Shown in pieces: positions 51,578 to 60,774 of a DNA stretch of 64,000 bases; position 1 is the first letter of the stretch; every line of letters starts with the position of its first letter. Origin of the DNA: Streptomyces viridochromogenes. Lineage in GTDB: Bacteria; Actinomycetota; Actinomycetes; Streptomycetales; Streptomycetaceae. The position numbers were made by a program, and so were the translations under genes. Where the stretch lies: assembly GCF_001270495.1 (NCBI RefSeq), contig NZ_LGUR01000061.1, forward strand, positions 62,001 to 126,000. Direction: 5' to 3'. Under the pieces are notes generated by a model. The model saw only the letters and a program-made list of their open reading frames with translations, was not told where the DNA came from and did not search any database.

Positions 51578-52749
51578 CGGCCTCCGGACAGACGGTGGAC
51601 GACGTCCTGACGGACGTACTGGAAACCCTGCGCAAGCACGCCGCCCACGCCGACAAGGAGGCGTCCTTCCCCGCCCACGGCATGGCGAGTGTCCGCGGGT
51701 CGGGACTCCTCGGATTTCTCGTACCCGTCGAGTACGGCGGCTGGGGCGGGGATCTGTCGGGCCTGGTGCGGACCGCTCAACGGCTGGGCGGCGCCTGCCT
51801 GAACACGGCGACGATCTGGGCGATGCACTGTCAGCAGGTCGATGCCGTGGTGCGTTTCGGCACGAGGGAACTCAAGGAGGAGCTGCTGCCGTCCGTGGCA
51901 CGCGGGGAGACCTATCTCGCGTCGATCACCACCGAGGCGGTCAAGGGCTGGAGCTTCGTCTCGGCCCAGTCCCCGATCGTCCCGGGCGCGGACGGGCTGC
52001 ACCTGGACCGATGGGCCCCCGTGGTCTCGGGCGGCGCACACGCCGACGGCTTCCTCCTGACGATGCGGGCGGCCCCGGACGCCCCCAGCCACGAGGTCTC
52101 GTTGGTGTACGCCGGACGCGACCAGGTAAGCGTCGAATGTTCGGGGGACTGGGACACTCTGGGCATGCGAGGCATGGAGAATGTCTCGCTCAAACTGAGC
52201 GGCACCGTGCCCGAACGGAATCTGATCGGTGGCCCCGGCGGCTTCCGCACGGTGGCCTCCGAGAGCGCCATTCCGCTGGCGCACCTGGGACTGTCCGCGT
52301 GCTGGCTCGGCGCCGCACGGGATGTTTTCGCCCAGCTCATCGGCCATCTGCGCGACCCACGGCGCAAGGGCGGCCCCGCCCTCACCTCCGACCTGGTACG
52401 GGAGCGACTCGCTCGGATCCGTCTCGACCTGGAGCTCGTCCACGGTTACCTGGGGCGCGTGACCCAGGAGGTCGCCGAGGTTCGCGAAGGTGCCCGCGAG
52501 GTGCGCGCGGAGGTGCTGCAGATCCATCTGAACTCTCTCAAGCTGGCCGCCTCGGACCTCTCCTTCCGCGCGGTGGACCGGATGGTGGAGCTGGCCGGGC
52601 TGTCCACCGGCTACTCGTCGAGCAGCCCTGTACCACTGGAGCGAGCGCTCAGAGACCTGCGGTCGGCGAGCCTGAACTACTCCAACGACAGGCTGTGGAC
52701 GGCCAACGGCGCGCTGTCGCTGTGGGACCGCTCGGTCACCCTCGCCTGA
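51574..52749 (+). CDS. Acyl-CoA dehydrogenase-family oxidase
   Basis: 391 residues. GFLVPVEYGGWGGDLSGLVR, then WAMHCQQVDAVVRFGTRELK, LASITTEAVKGWSF and TLGMRGMENVSLKLSG give the FAD-binding acyl-CoA dehydrogenase fold (LGMRGMxN... is the usual LGxRxxxxG segment). The C-terminus (LSTGYSSSSPVPLERALRDL) is the position where the catalytic base or FAD contact is expected. In pyrrole pathways a relative (PltE) oxidises prolyl-carrier protein. Here it would desaturate the ACP-bound amine acid. It is the last gene of the operon, 9 bp from the convergent ABC gene. Confidence 0.85.
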   Translation: MTASGQTVDDVLTDVLETLRKHAAHADKEASFPAHGMASVRGSGLLGFLVPVEYGGWGGDLSGLVRTAQRLGGACLNTATIWAMHCQQVDAVVRFGTRELKEELLPSVARGETYLASITTEAVKGWSFVSAQSPIVPGADGLHLDRWAPVVSGGAHADGFLLTMRAAPDAPSHEVSLVYAGRDQVSVECSGDWDTLGMRGMENVSLKLSGTVPERNLIGGPGGFRTVASESAIPLAHLGLSACWLGAARDVFAQLIGHLRDPRRKGGPALTSDLVRERLARIRLDLELVHGYLGRVTQEVAEVREGAREVRAEVLQIHLNSLKLAASDLSFRAVDRMVELAGLSTGYSSSSPVPLERALRDLRSASLNYSNDRLWTANGALSLWDRSVTLA

Positions 52750-52758
52750 CCCAGGGGC

Positions 52759-55700
52759 CTACGTTTCGAGCACGGTGTGTGCTCCGGCGTGGCCGGCCGT
52801 TTCGAACGCCTCCCACATCGAGGCGTACTTCCCGCCCGCGGCGAGCAACTCCTCGTGCGACCCGGCCTCGATGATCCGGCCGGCATCGAGCACGAGGATG
52901 CGGTCCGCGGTCCGGGCCGTCTGTAGGCGGTGCGCGATCACGATGGTGGTCCGGCCGTTCGAGACACGCTGCATCGCCGCCGCGACCCGGGCCTCGGTGG
53001 CGAGGTCGAGGTTGGAGGTGGCCTCGTCCAGCAGGAGCAGGACGGGGTCGACCAGCTCGGCCCTGGCCAGTGCGATGAGCTGGCGCTGCCCGGCCGACAG
53101 GGACCGGCCACGTTCAGCCAGTTGGTACAGATAGCCGCCGGGCAGCCCGGCGATGAAGTCGTGGGCTCCGACCGCCCGCGCTGCCGCCTCGACGTCGGCG
53201 TCGCTGGCGCCGGGCCGACCGTAGGCGATGTTGTCGCGGACCGATCCGGTGAACAGGAACGCTTCTTGCGGCACGTAGCCGAGCCGGCGCCGGTACGACG
53301 GCAGGTCGAGCGCGCGGAGATCGTGGCCGTCGACGCGGATGGCGCCCTCGCCCGGATCGTAGAACCGTGCCACCAGCTTCATGATGGTCGACTTGCCCGC
53401 GCCTGTTTCGCCGACGAGCGCGACCGTCTCACCGGACGCAATGCGCAGGCTGATACCGCGCAGCGCCTCGGGTGGCCTGGCCGCCAGGGCGTCGGCATGC
53501 TGAAGGCTCTGGACATCTTGCGGGCCGCTGCGTTCCGGGACAGATCCGCGCCGGGTCGCCACGGTCGGGTAGGAGAAGTGCACGTCGTCGATGACCACCT
53601 CCCCCGACAGGTGACCCGTTTCCTCCGGATCCTCGGGGTTGGGGGTGAGGGTGTCGGTCTTCATGAGGTCAGCGATGCGGTTCCCCGAGATCCGGGTCTG
53701 CTGCCATGAGTCGAAGACCTGCGAGAACTGTTGGATGGGTGAGAAGAACAGGTCGATGTAGAGGATGAACGCGATCAGAGCGCCCGAGGTCAGGTGCCCG
53801 GACGTGACCATCCCGGCTCCCACGCCCAGGACGATGGCAACGGCGGCGTCCGGGAGGAACTGCACGAACAGGAAATAGGCAAGCATCAGCCGTTGGGCCG
53901 AGATTCGGGAGGCGATGTAATCGCGGCCGAGTCGGCGGTACTGGGCTTTGGCGGCCTCTTCGTGGACGAACGCCTGGGCTTCGCGTATCCCGGACAGGCT
54001 CTCCTGGAAGTCGGCGTTGACGAGAGCGATCCGTTCCCTGGCCTGGCCGTAGAGAACGCTGCCACGCCGTCGGTACAGCACAGTCGCGATGGCGAGCGGG
54101 ACGACGAGGGCGAGCACGACAGCTGCCAGTTCGGGGTTGAGTACGAACAGCGTTATACCCACGCCGGCGAAAGTGACCAGCGAGACGATCGCGGAGAGCA
54201 GGCCGTTCTCGATCAGCGACTCGAACTGATTGACGTCGGTGGTCATCCGAGTCATGATCCGTCCGGCCATCTCGCTCTCGTAGTAGTCGAGGGACAGCCG
54301 CTGCAGCTGGGCCCAGATCCGGATCCGCAGGGACAGCATGATGCGCTGGGCGGTCTTACCGGCCACGAACGTGCCGCCGATCTGAACGATCAGGTCGGCC
54401 AGGGCCACCATCAGGTAGATGCCCGATGCGGTGAAGAGGGCGACCTCTGATCCGGCCAGCACACCGCTGTTGATGCCGTTCTTGATCAGATACGGGCCGG
54501 CCAGCGAGGCGAGCGCGTCGAGAACGACCAGGAGCAGGCCGAGCAGGAGCGGGCGGCGGAATTCCGACAGGAACCGGCCCAGCCCGAACGAGGGGTCCCG
54601 GCGTGACTCGGTCTCCAGGTCGATGGCCGGAATGTCGCGCACCGGCTTGAGTGCCGCGCCGCCCGGCGGTTCGGGAGCTGACGCCACGTCGCTTCGCCGG
54701 CCAAGGCCGCCGTCGCCCTGGCCGGGCTGACGCTTCTCGTTCGTCACCGTGGCGGTCGTGCCGGTACCGGAAAGGGATGCCAGTGTCTCGATACCGCCGT
54801 CGGCCGCGTCCCCGTCGGGCTCCCCGCTGAGCAGTGACCGGTAGAGGGCACTGCGCTCCATCAGCTCGTCGTGGGCGCCGGTATCGACGACATGGCCGTG
54901 GTCCATGACGACGATCCGGTCCGCGAGGTGCAGGGTCGAGCGGCGGTGCGCGATCAGGATGGTGGTCCGCCCGGCCATCACCTTGCGCAGGGAGTCGTGG
55001 ATGGCCTCCTCGGTGGAGGCATCCACCGCGCTGGTCGCGTCGTCGAGGATCAGGACCCGGGGGTCGTACAGCAGTGCCCGGGCCAGGGCCACCCGCTGAC
55101 GCTGCCCGCCCGACAGGCTCTGTCCCCGCTCCCCCACCACGGTGTGGTAGCCGCGGGGCAGGTCCATGATGAAGTCGTGAGCACCTGCGGCACGGGCCGC
55201 CTGCTCGATGTCGGCGTCAGTGGCACCCGGGCAGCCGTAGGCGATGTTGTCGCGAACCGACTCGGAGAACAGGAAGCTCTCCTCGAACGCCACGCCGACC
55301 TGGCTGCGCAGGGAGTGCAGAGTCACGTCCCGTACGTTGTGGCCGTCCACGAGCACGGCACCCTGCTGCGGGTCATAGATGCGCGACACCAGCGCTACCG
55401 CGGTCGACTTGCCGCTCCCGCTCGGGCCCACGATGGCGACGCGTGACCCGGCCGGGATGTGCAGGTCGACGCCGCGCAGCACCTCGACGCCTTCTCCGTA
55501 GGAGAAATGAACACCGGAGAAGGTGATCTCGCCGCGGAGAGCCGGCAGTTTGGTCGCGTCGGGCGCGTCGGCGATGGCAGGGCGCATGTCGATGAGCTGG
55601 AAGATGCGCTCGACACCGGCCCTGGCTTGCTGCGCGATGATGGGGAAGCGGGCCAAGCGGCCGGCGGGGGGAACGAGTTGGGCGATGTAGGTGGAGAAGG

Positions 55701-56625
55701 CCAGGAACGTGCCCAGCGTGATCTCGTGGCGCAATACCATCCAGCCGCCGAAGGCCAGGATGGCGACCTGCCCGAAGACCGGAACGGCCTGCAGGACCGG
55801 CTGGTAGCGGGCCCGCAGTCGCACCAGGCGCATCTGCGAACCGTAAAGGGCCCGCGACGCCTCGGCGACTCGCTTGAGTTCCTGCCGCTCCTGACCGAAA
55901 GCCTTGACGACCCGGACGCCGTTGAGGTCCTCGTCGACGATCTGGACGACGTCGCCCACGCGCTGCTGGGCGTCCCAGGTGGCGGGGAACACCTTCCAGC
56001 GCATTCTGTAGGAGAGAGCGAGCACCGTTGGCACGATGGCGATACTGACGATGGCCAGCAGCGGGGACAGGAAGAGCATCACCCCGACCGCCAGCACTAC
56101 CCGAAGGGCGTCGCTGCTCAGGAAAGGGAAGTAGTTGAGCAGTCCCTGGACCAGGGTGGTATCGGAATTGGCTCGACCGACGAGCTGGCCCGTCGGCATG
56201 CGGTCGAGGTTCTCCGCGTCCATGGACTGAAGGCGGTCGTGCATGCCATTGCGCAGGTCGCACTCGACTTCCAGGGCAAGGCGGGCACCGGACAGACGCC
56301 GGAGAAATTCGAAGCTGACCGTAGCGGCGCCGAGCGCGAGGACCAGGGTCAGCCACGGCCATAACCCCGATCCGTGGGTAAGTATGACGCCGTCGATGAT
56401 CTGCCGCACGACCAGGGGCGTGGTGATCATGCAGGTGCTACCGAGTACCGCGCCGAGCAGTGTGAGCACCATTGCCTTGCGGTGCCGGAGCATGTGAGCC
56501 CACAGACGGCGAACCCATCCCGGACTTGCCGATGATTCTGCGGGCATCGACTCCCGATCCGCCCGGCGACGCGGTGGCCGGCAAGAAGGCCGCCCACGGC
56601 CGCGTCCAGCCTGACGCCCCGTCAT
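52759..56625 (-). CDS. Fused double ABC exporter
   Basis: 1288 residues holding two complete type I exporter halves. The first has membrane helices at ~50-340 and NBD 1 with Walker A GPSGSGKST (about 395), signature LSGGQRQRVALARALL and ILDDATSAVD. A Ser/Thr/Gly-rich linker (~610-690) follows. The second half has NBD 2 with GETGAGKST (about 1070), signature LSAGQRQLIALARAEL (A instead of G) and LLDEATSNLD. There is no C39 peptidase domain, so it exports but does not cut a leader. The ATG at 56625 follows GGAG. Probably exports the finished product and gives self-protection. Confidence 0.9.
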   Translation of the reverse strand: MTGRQAGRGRGRPSCRPPRRRADRESMPAESSASPGWVRRLWAHMLRHRKAMVLTLLGAVLGSTCMITTPLVVRQIIDGVILTHGSGLWPWLTLVLALGAATVSFEFLRRLSGARLALEVECDLRNGMHDRLQSMDAENLDRMPTGQLVGRANSDTTLVQGLLNYFPFLSSDALRVVLAVGVMLFLSPLLAIVSIAIVPTVLALSYRMRWKVFPATWDAQQRVGDVVQIVDEDLNGVRVVKAFGQERQELKRVAEASRALYGSQMRLVRLRARYQPVLQAVPVFGQVAILAFGGWMVLRHEITLGTFLAFSTYIAQLVPPAGRLARFPIIAQQARAGVERIFQLIDMRPAIADAPDATKLPALRGEITFSGVHFSYGEGVEVLRGVDLHIPAGSRVAIVGPSGSGKSTAVALVSRIYDPQQGAVLVDGHNVRDVTLHSLRSQVGVAFEESFLFSESVRDNIAYGCPGATDADIEQAARAAGAHDFIMDLPRGYHTVVGERGQSLSGGQRQRVALARALLYDPRVLILDDATSAVDASTEEAIHDSLRKVMAGRTTILIAHRRSTLHLADRIVVMDHGHVVDTGAHDELMERSALYRSLLSGEPDGDAADGGIETLASLSGTGTTATVTNEKRQPGQGDGGLGRRSDVASAPEPPGGAALKPVRDIPAIDLETESRRDPSFGLGRFLSEFRRPLLLGLLLVVLDALASLAGPYLIKNGINSGVLAGSEVALFTASGIYLMVALADLIVQIGGTFVAGKTAQRIMLSLRIRIWAQLQRLSLDYYESEMAGRIMTRMTTDVNQFESLIENGLLSAIVSLVTFAGVGITLFVLNPELAAVVLALVVPLAIATVLYRRRGSVLYGQARERIALVNADFQESLSGIREAQAFVHEEAAKAQYRRLGRDYIASRISAQRLMLAYFLFVQFLPDAAVAIVLGVGAGMVTSGHLTSGALIAFILYIDLFFSPIQQFSQVFDSWQQTRISGNRIADLMKTDTLTPNPEDPEETGHLSGEVVIDDVHFSYPTVATRRGSVPERSGPQDVQSLQHADALAARPPEALRGISLRIASGETVALVGETGAGKSTIMKLVARFYDPGEGAIRVDGHDLRALDLPSYRRRLGYVPQEAFLFTGSVRDNIAYGRPGASDADVEAAARAVGAHDFIAGLPGGYLYQLAERGRSLSAGQRQLIALARAELVDPVLLLLDEATSNLDLATEARVAAAMQRVSNGRTTIVIAHRLQTARTADRILVLDAGRIIEAGSHEELLAAGGKYASMWEAFETAGHAGAHTVLET

Positions 56626-56708
56626 CGCAATCTTCTCCACTGACACTCCCGCTGTCGGATTGCTGGTGTTAAATCAGGTGTTTGTGACAGAGACTGAGAG
56701 GCTGAGCG

Positions 56709-56751
56709 GTGCGGGTGTTCTTTCCCTCGGCCGCTCTTCACAACACCGCAC
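56709..56751 (-). terminator. Hairpin between TetR and exporter genes
   Basis: GTGCGGGTGTT (56709-56719) pairs with AACACCGCAC (56742-56751) with one bulged base. It lies between the end of the TetR gene and the exporter start, and could lower read-through or serve as a regulatory structure. Confidence 0.45.
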
Positions 56752-56752
56752 T

Positions 56753-57487
56753 TCAATGAGCGGACGGCACCCCATGGACGGGGGGAGGGGACGGCAGGGA
56801 TTGACTGCTAGCACCGTCCCGTGGGCGGATTCCGCGTAGGAAAACCGCGGTGATCCAGTCGGCGTTGGTCTGGAGAACTGTGCGGTCGTGGGGGAAGTCG
56901 GGGTCGAGAAGTGCGGACAATTGGACGCTGGTCACTGCCGTTCGAATGAACAACGCAGCGTAAGTGTTCAGTTCCGGCACGGAGTAGCCATGCTCGGCGG
57001 CGTCCTCGCTGAGTACAGCGGCTACTACGTTGATGACGTGGTCGACGCCGAATTCGTTCACCATCCACAACGGCTCTGGTATGCGGTCGCGCTCCATAAC
57101 CAGGATCCGTAGAAAGTCCAGGTGCTCGGGCTCGGTCATGGATTCCAAGAGGACCAGGGCGACCCGGGAAAGTTTTCCCTCGGTGTCCGGTGATGAGTCG
57201 AGCAACGCTTGGTCGAATCTGAAATTCACCTTGGACGCGCCCCGTCGGACCACTGCTTGAAAAAGTTCGAGCTTGTCACGGAAGTACGCATAGACCGTGG
57301 CCTTCGAGACACCAGCCCGAGCGGCGATCTCGTTCATGGAGGTCTTGTCGAAGCCGACGGCCAGGAACATCTCTGCTGCCGCATCGAGCAGGAAGGCGGG
57401 CTGGTCGCTCGCGGGCCGGTTCACGCCATGGGTACGAGTACGCTGAGTTGCCATATTGGCACGGTCCAGCTTCCTCGGTTCTGCCAC
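56753..57487 (-). CDS. TetR-family regulator of the exporter
   Basis: 244 residues. FDKTSMNEIAARAGVSKATV then YAYFRDKLELFQAVV is the helix-turn-helix with its conserved follow-on helix. A C-terminal ligand domain of the TetR_C_7/AefR-like type follows. The GTG at 57487 sits 2 nt after the stop of the condensation-like gene; ATG 57454 is an alternative start. It lies directly upstream of the exporter, in the same direction, and likely represses it until product binds. Confidence 0.85.
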   Translation of the reverse strand: MAEPRKLDRANMATQRTRTHGVNRPASDQPAFLLDAAAEMFLAVGFDKTSMNEIAARAGVSKATVYAYFRDKLELFQAVVRRGASKVNFRFDQALLDSSPDTEGKLSRVALVLLESMTEPEHLDFLRILVMERDRIPEPLWMVNEFGVDHVINVVAAVLSEDAAEHGYSVPELNTYAALFIRTAVTSVQLSALLDPDFPHDRTVLQTNADWITAVFLRGIRPRDGASSQSLPSPPPVHGVPSAH

Positions 57488-57489
57488 TT

Positions 57490-58836
57490 CTATTTCACCC
57501 CTTCCTGCCCTGATGTCAGGTAACCTCTCGCGAATCGCATGGGGGAATTCAGTGGCTCTGCATCCTCCACGGCCACCCCGACCACTAGAGCCTCAATTGC
57601 CAGCAAAATGCGCCGGATGGGAAACTCCGGGAAGTACGCGTCGTGAACAGCGATCGAGAGTGTTTGGCTGCCTTCACCCCAGAGGGTGAACGAAAGAAAA
57701 CGAGCTCCGCCTTGAGGCACCCGTTCGCGCAGCTCTACCTTCGTCTGCCTCGCGAGATCGTGAATTTTTTCTATTGCTCCGCGATACGCATCCCCTTCTG
57801 TGGAATTTCTCATGTCATTGAATGAGAAGTCGAAAGCTCTCTTGTACTCACTGCCTTCGTCGAGGTCTGTGCGCATGAGTTGAAGAGCCTGCTCATCGTA
57901 GCGACTGAATCTGTAACCCTTGGCACTTGCTTTCCAAGCATCATTAACTATTGCCTCGAAAGGCATGTTGAGCGATTCCAGTACCCCGGGGGCAAACTGC
58001 ACAAGCTCCCCGACGAACGAACGCTCTTCCAGGTTCAAGCGATTGGAGGCCGGCAACAGGAAGGAGGACTTGTCCCGCCCGATGAGTGCGCCGGCAACCA
58101 CTGAAATAGCGGCTAGGTAGACAGCGGATGTACTCATTGCATACTTCTTCGAGATGACTGAAACAGCAGCCCCGAGTGCGTAAGAATCCATTAAGGCTGA
58201 GCGACTACTGTCCTGCGGAAGCCTTTCCAGAACTGACTTCCAGTATTCGAGGGCGCGAGCATTCCTTTCTTGCCACTTCGCCGACTGCTCCAGCTGCGCC
58301 CGGTCCACCGGCTGCATCAGAGGCTCTGATGGCCGGTCGTACTGCCCGGAAAAGTGATTATCGAGCGCCTCTCCCAGTGCCCTGCGACCATGACCATCAA
58401 CGGCAAGGTGGGAAACCAGGCAAATAAGGTGCTTTGGAACTTCGGCGCAAGTCACTATGGCGAACAAGGCCCCGAACTCGGTCGTGATATCAAAGCGTTC
58501 TCCCTTGAGGTGGTGTATTGCACTTTGAATATCAGCTTCTACGGTAGATCCCTCGGTCGGAATTATGGAGATCTCCACCGATCCGACCTTTTCCACCTTC
58601 TGGTAAGGATCGCCATCGGCACCCAGCGGAAATACCGTTCGCAGGGTCTCAAACTCCTCGAATGCCCATTTGGCAGCGTTACCGACTTCACGGAGACTTT
58701 TCCCTGGTGGAACAGGTTGGACATGCACGAACGTCCGGTACTTGAGGCGAGAGCCTCGCCAAGTCCTCCGCTGCGCCCACGTTAGGGGTGCGATCGCCTC
58801 GCGCTCACCTTCGAAGCGAATCGTCATTTTGTCCAT
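57490..58836 (-). CDS. Free-standing condensation-like acyltransferase, low GC
   Basis: 448 residues. The sequence follows the NRPS condensation/BAHD-like chloramphenicol-acetyltransferase fold: APLTWAQRRTWRG (C1-like), then CLVSHLAVDGHGRRALGEAL, where the HHxxxDG motif reads SHxxxDG, keeping the second (catalytic) His and Asp, and FSFNDMRNS near the C5 position. It may acylate the product or couple an amine to a carrier-bound acid. The gene is clearly less GC-rich than its neighbours, and codon 215 is TTA (58192-58194), so it looks recently acquired and bldA-dependent. AGAAGGGG precedes the ATG at 58836. Confidence 0.7.
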   Translation of the reverse strand: MDKMTIRFEGEREAIAPLTWAQRRTWRGSRLKYRTFVHVQPVPPGKSLREVGNAAKWAFEEFETLRTVFPLGADGDPYQKVEKVGSVEISIIPTEGSTVEADIQSAIHHLKGERFDITTEFGALFAIVTCAEVPKHLICLVSHLAVDGHGRRALGEALDNHFSGQYDRPSEPLMQPVDRAQLEQSAKWQERNARALEYWKSVLERLPQDSSRSALMDSYALGAAVSVISKKYAMSTSAVYLAAISVVAGALIGRDKSSFLLPASNRLNLEERSFVGELVQFAPGVLESLNMPFEAIVNDAWKASAKGYRFSRYDEQALQLMRTDLDEGSEYKRAFDFSFNDMRNSTEGDAYRGAIEKIHDLARQTKVELRERVPQGGARFLSFTLWGEGSQTLSIAVHDAYFPEFPIRRILLAIEALVVGVAVEDAEPLNSPMRFARGYLTSGQEGVK

Positions 58837-59509
58837 TTTGGCCCCTTCTTGGTTTCCTGCCCCACTGCTACGACAAAGCCGCATGCATCCGAGAGGGGTC
58901 ATTGGGTCCATATCGAGACTCGAGAAGTCCGCAGCCTCCGGTTAATCCTTCCAGTTTCTGCAACTTCCGAAGCACCCCTTCGATTGCAGAATTGATGGCC
59001 CGTGATATCTAATCCGACCAGAAAGCGCTTGTCAACGCCATTCACACAGCGAGAGTTTCTCAATTTTTGGTAAAATCCGAACCCCGCGAGTTTGCCGCGC
59101 CCCAGGTGAAACCCTGGGGCTACAAATCAGTAGCTGTCATCTTTTCGACCTTTTGGTCCGACTTCGCTACTTTCGGAGGCCAACCGTGCGGCACGCACCC
59201 ACCTGACGAGACTTAACGTAACGACGTGCGCACAGATTTTTACTAGGGGTCAAGAGAAAGGGCTTGCTTAACTCGCGAAGGCCCTCTTAACCTCGGCAGA
59301 CGATGACCGGAACCAGTCCCCCCACACACATCGCCGCCAACTGCTCATGCAACCGGACTGACTTCACGGGGAGCCAAAGGGCCGGGGGAGGTGGCGTACG
59401 CGTATGACTGCTTCTTAGACCTGCGCCTCCCGGGTAGCGCCTTCCGCTCTGAACGCACATCCGCCTCGTGCCGACAGGCCAGATTGACGAAGCGGTTTAT
59501 TGAACGAGG
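58837..59509. other. Low-GC intergenic region between divergent genes
   Basis: This 673-bp gap is much poorer in GC than the rest. It contains a hairpin, CCCCAGG (59100-59106) with CCCTGGGG (59112-59119), after an AT-rich stretch (TTCTCAATTTTTGGTAAAAT) that could be a promoter or terminator. No convincing gene or RNA family is recognised. Together with the condensation-like gene it suggests a foreign segment. Confidence 0.5.
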
Positions 59510-60763
59510 ATGTATTCCTTGCTGAATGAGATGCTGTTAAATCTGCGCCAACGCAACGGTTGGACGCAAGAGGAACTCTCGGAGCTTTCCGGCGTCAGTG
59601 TACGCACCATCAGAAACCTGGAAACCGGAAAGGTGAGTCATCCGCGCCGGGCCTCCCTGCGCCTCCTGTCTTCGGTCCTCGACCCGGAGGGCAGACAGGC
59701 ATTCCTGATGAAGCAACTAACGCATGCCGGATTGGCAGCACCCTGGAACGGTACGAAATCCCCACAGAACGCACTCGTGGGCCGGGACGAGGACCTGCGG
59801 TTCCTTTCCGGGGTGATCCGTGAGCGGCGCTTGGTCGTCCTCGTGGGACCGGGTGGAGTGGGAAAGACCAGGCTGGCCATGGCGCTGGCCGAGTCCGCGA
59901 CGGACGGGCCGGTCAATGGCGTGTCGGTGATCGACCTGGGTTCCTTACCCGCCGAGGGCGACGAGCCGCGGCAGAGCTACGAACGGGTCTCGGCCGCGGT
60001 CACGAAGGAGCGTCTGCACCCCTCCCACCTGGTTGTTCTCGACAACGCCGAGCACCTTGCCCCATCGGTCACCCGGCTGAGCCGGCGCCTCCTCTCCGAT
60101 CACCCCGGGCTGCGGCTGATCATCACCTCCAGACTCCGCCTCGCGATGGACGCCGCTTGCACTTGGGAGGTCACACCGCTCCGCACGGATTCTTCCTGTG
60201 CGCGAGGCGGGCTGCCGCCGGCCGTCGAGCTGGTCCTGCAGCGCACGAGGACCTCGTACCCCGGTCTGGCCGACACCATGGATCCAGCCCAGGTGCAAAG
60301 GCTGTGCCAGCTGCTCGACGGCATACCTCGTTACCTTGAGATCGCCGCAGAGCGGCTGCGCTCGGTCTCCCTCGAAGATCTGCTGGCCCTGCTGGAGAAC
60401 GACGCGAAACTGGAGGTGCTGAGGTCCGTCGACGGCTCGCTACTGCCGCACCAGCGGGACATCGTCAGAAGCGTGGAATGGAGCCTCGCACTGCTGGACC
60501 CCGCCCTTCGCTCGTTCCTCAGCCGCCTCGCATCCATCAGCGGCGAGTTCTCGTTGCAGGACATCGAGAGGTTTCCTTCTTCCGCTTCCTCTGCGCCTCC
60601 TGCCCCTTTTCCACCTCTGGACATCGTCCAAATGCTGGCACAACTCGCCGACCACTCCTTGGTCCAAGTCGTCCGCGGTGACGTTTACCGGTACCGGGTG
60701 CTGTCCTGCGTACGGTCCGTCGTGCTGAGCGCGGCGGAGCACGCGATCCCGGTCGACGCATAG
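59510..60763 (+). CDS. XRE-type regulator with NB-ARC-like ATPase domain
   Basis: 417 residues. The N-terminal XRE helix-turn-helix is LRQRNGWTQEELSELSGVSV then RTIRNLETGKVS. A STAND/NB-ARC-like ATPase follows (Walker A VGPGGVGKTRLA, Walker B LVVLDNAEHLA, sensor LIITSRLRL). It is shorter than SARP-NB-ARC proteins and has no TPR tail. Codon 10 is TTA (59537-59539), so its translation should depend on bldA tRNA, as for many pathway regulators. The ATG at 59510 follows ACGAGGA. Likely a cluster-situated activator. Confidence 0.85.
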   Translation: MYSLLNEMLLNLRQRNGWTQEELSELSGVSVRTIRNLETGKVSHPRRASLRLLSSVLDPEGRQAFLMKQLTHAGLAAPWNGTKSPQNALVGRDEDLRFLSGVIRERRLVVLVGPGGVGKTRLAMALAESATDGPVNGVSVIDLGSLPAEGDEPRQSYERVSAAVTKERLHPSHLVVLDNAEHLAPSVTRLSRRLLSDHPGLRLIITSRLRLAMDAACTWEVTPLRTDSSCARGGLPPAVELVLQRTRTSYPGLADTMDPAQVQRLCQLLDGIPRYLEIAAERLRSVSLEDLLALLENDAKLEVLRSVDGSLLPHQRDIVRSVEWSLALLDPALRSFLSRLASISGEFSLQDIERFPSSASSAPPAPFPPLDIVQMLAQLADHSLVQVVRGDVYRYRVLSCVRSVVLSAAEHAIPVDA

Positions 60764-60774
60764 TCCTTTGCACT

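Noticed and set aside
59041..59120. Possible riboswitch or small RNA around the CCCCAGG/CCCTGGGG hairpin.
   Set aside because: A single short stem with no family-specific sequence; kept only as a structure in the intergenic entry.
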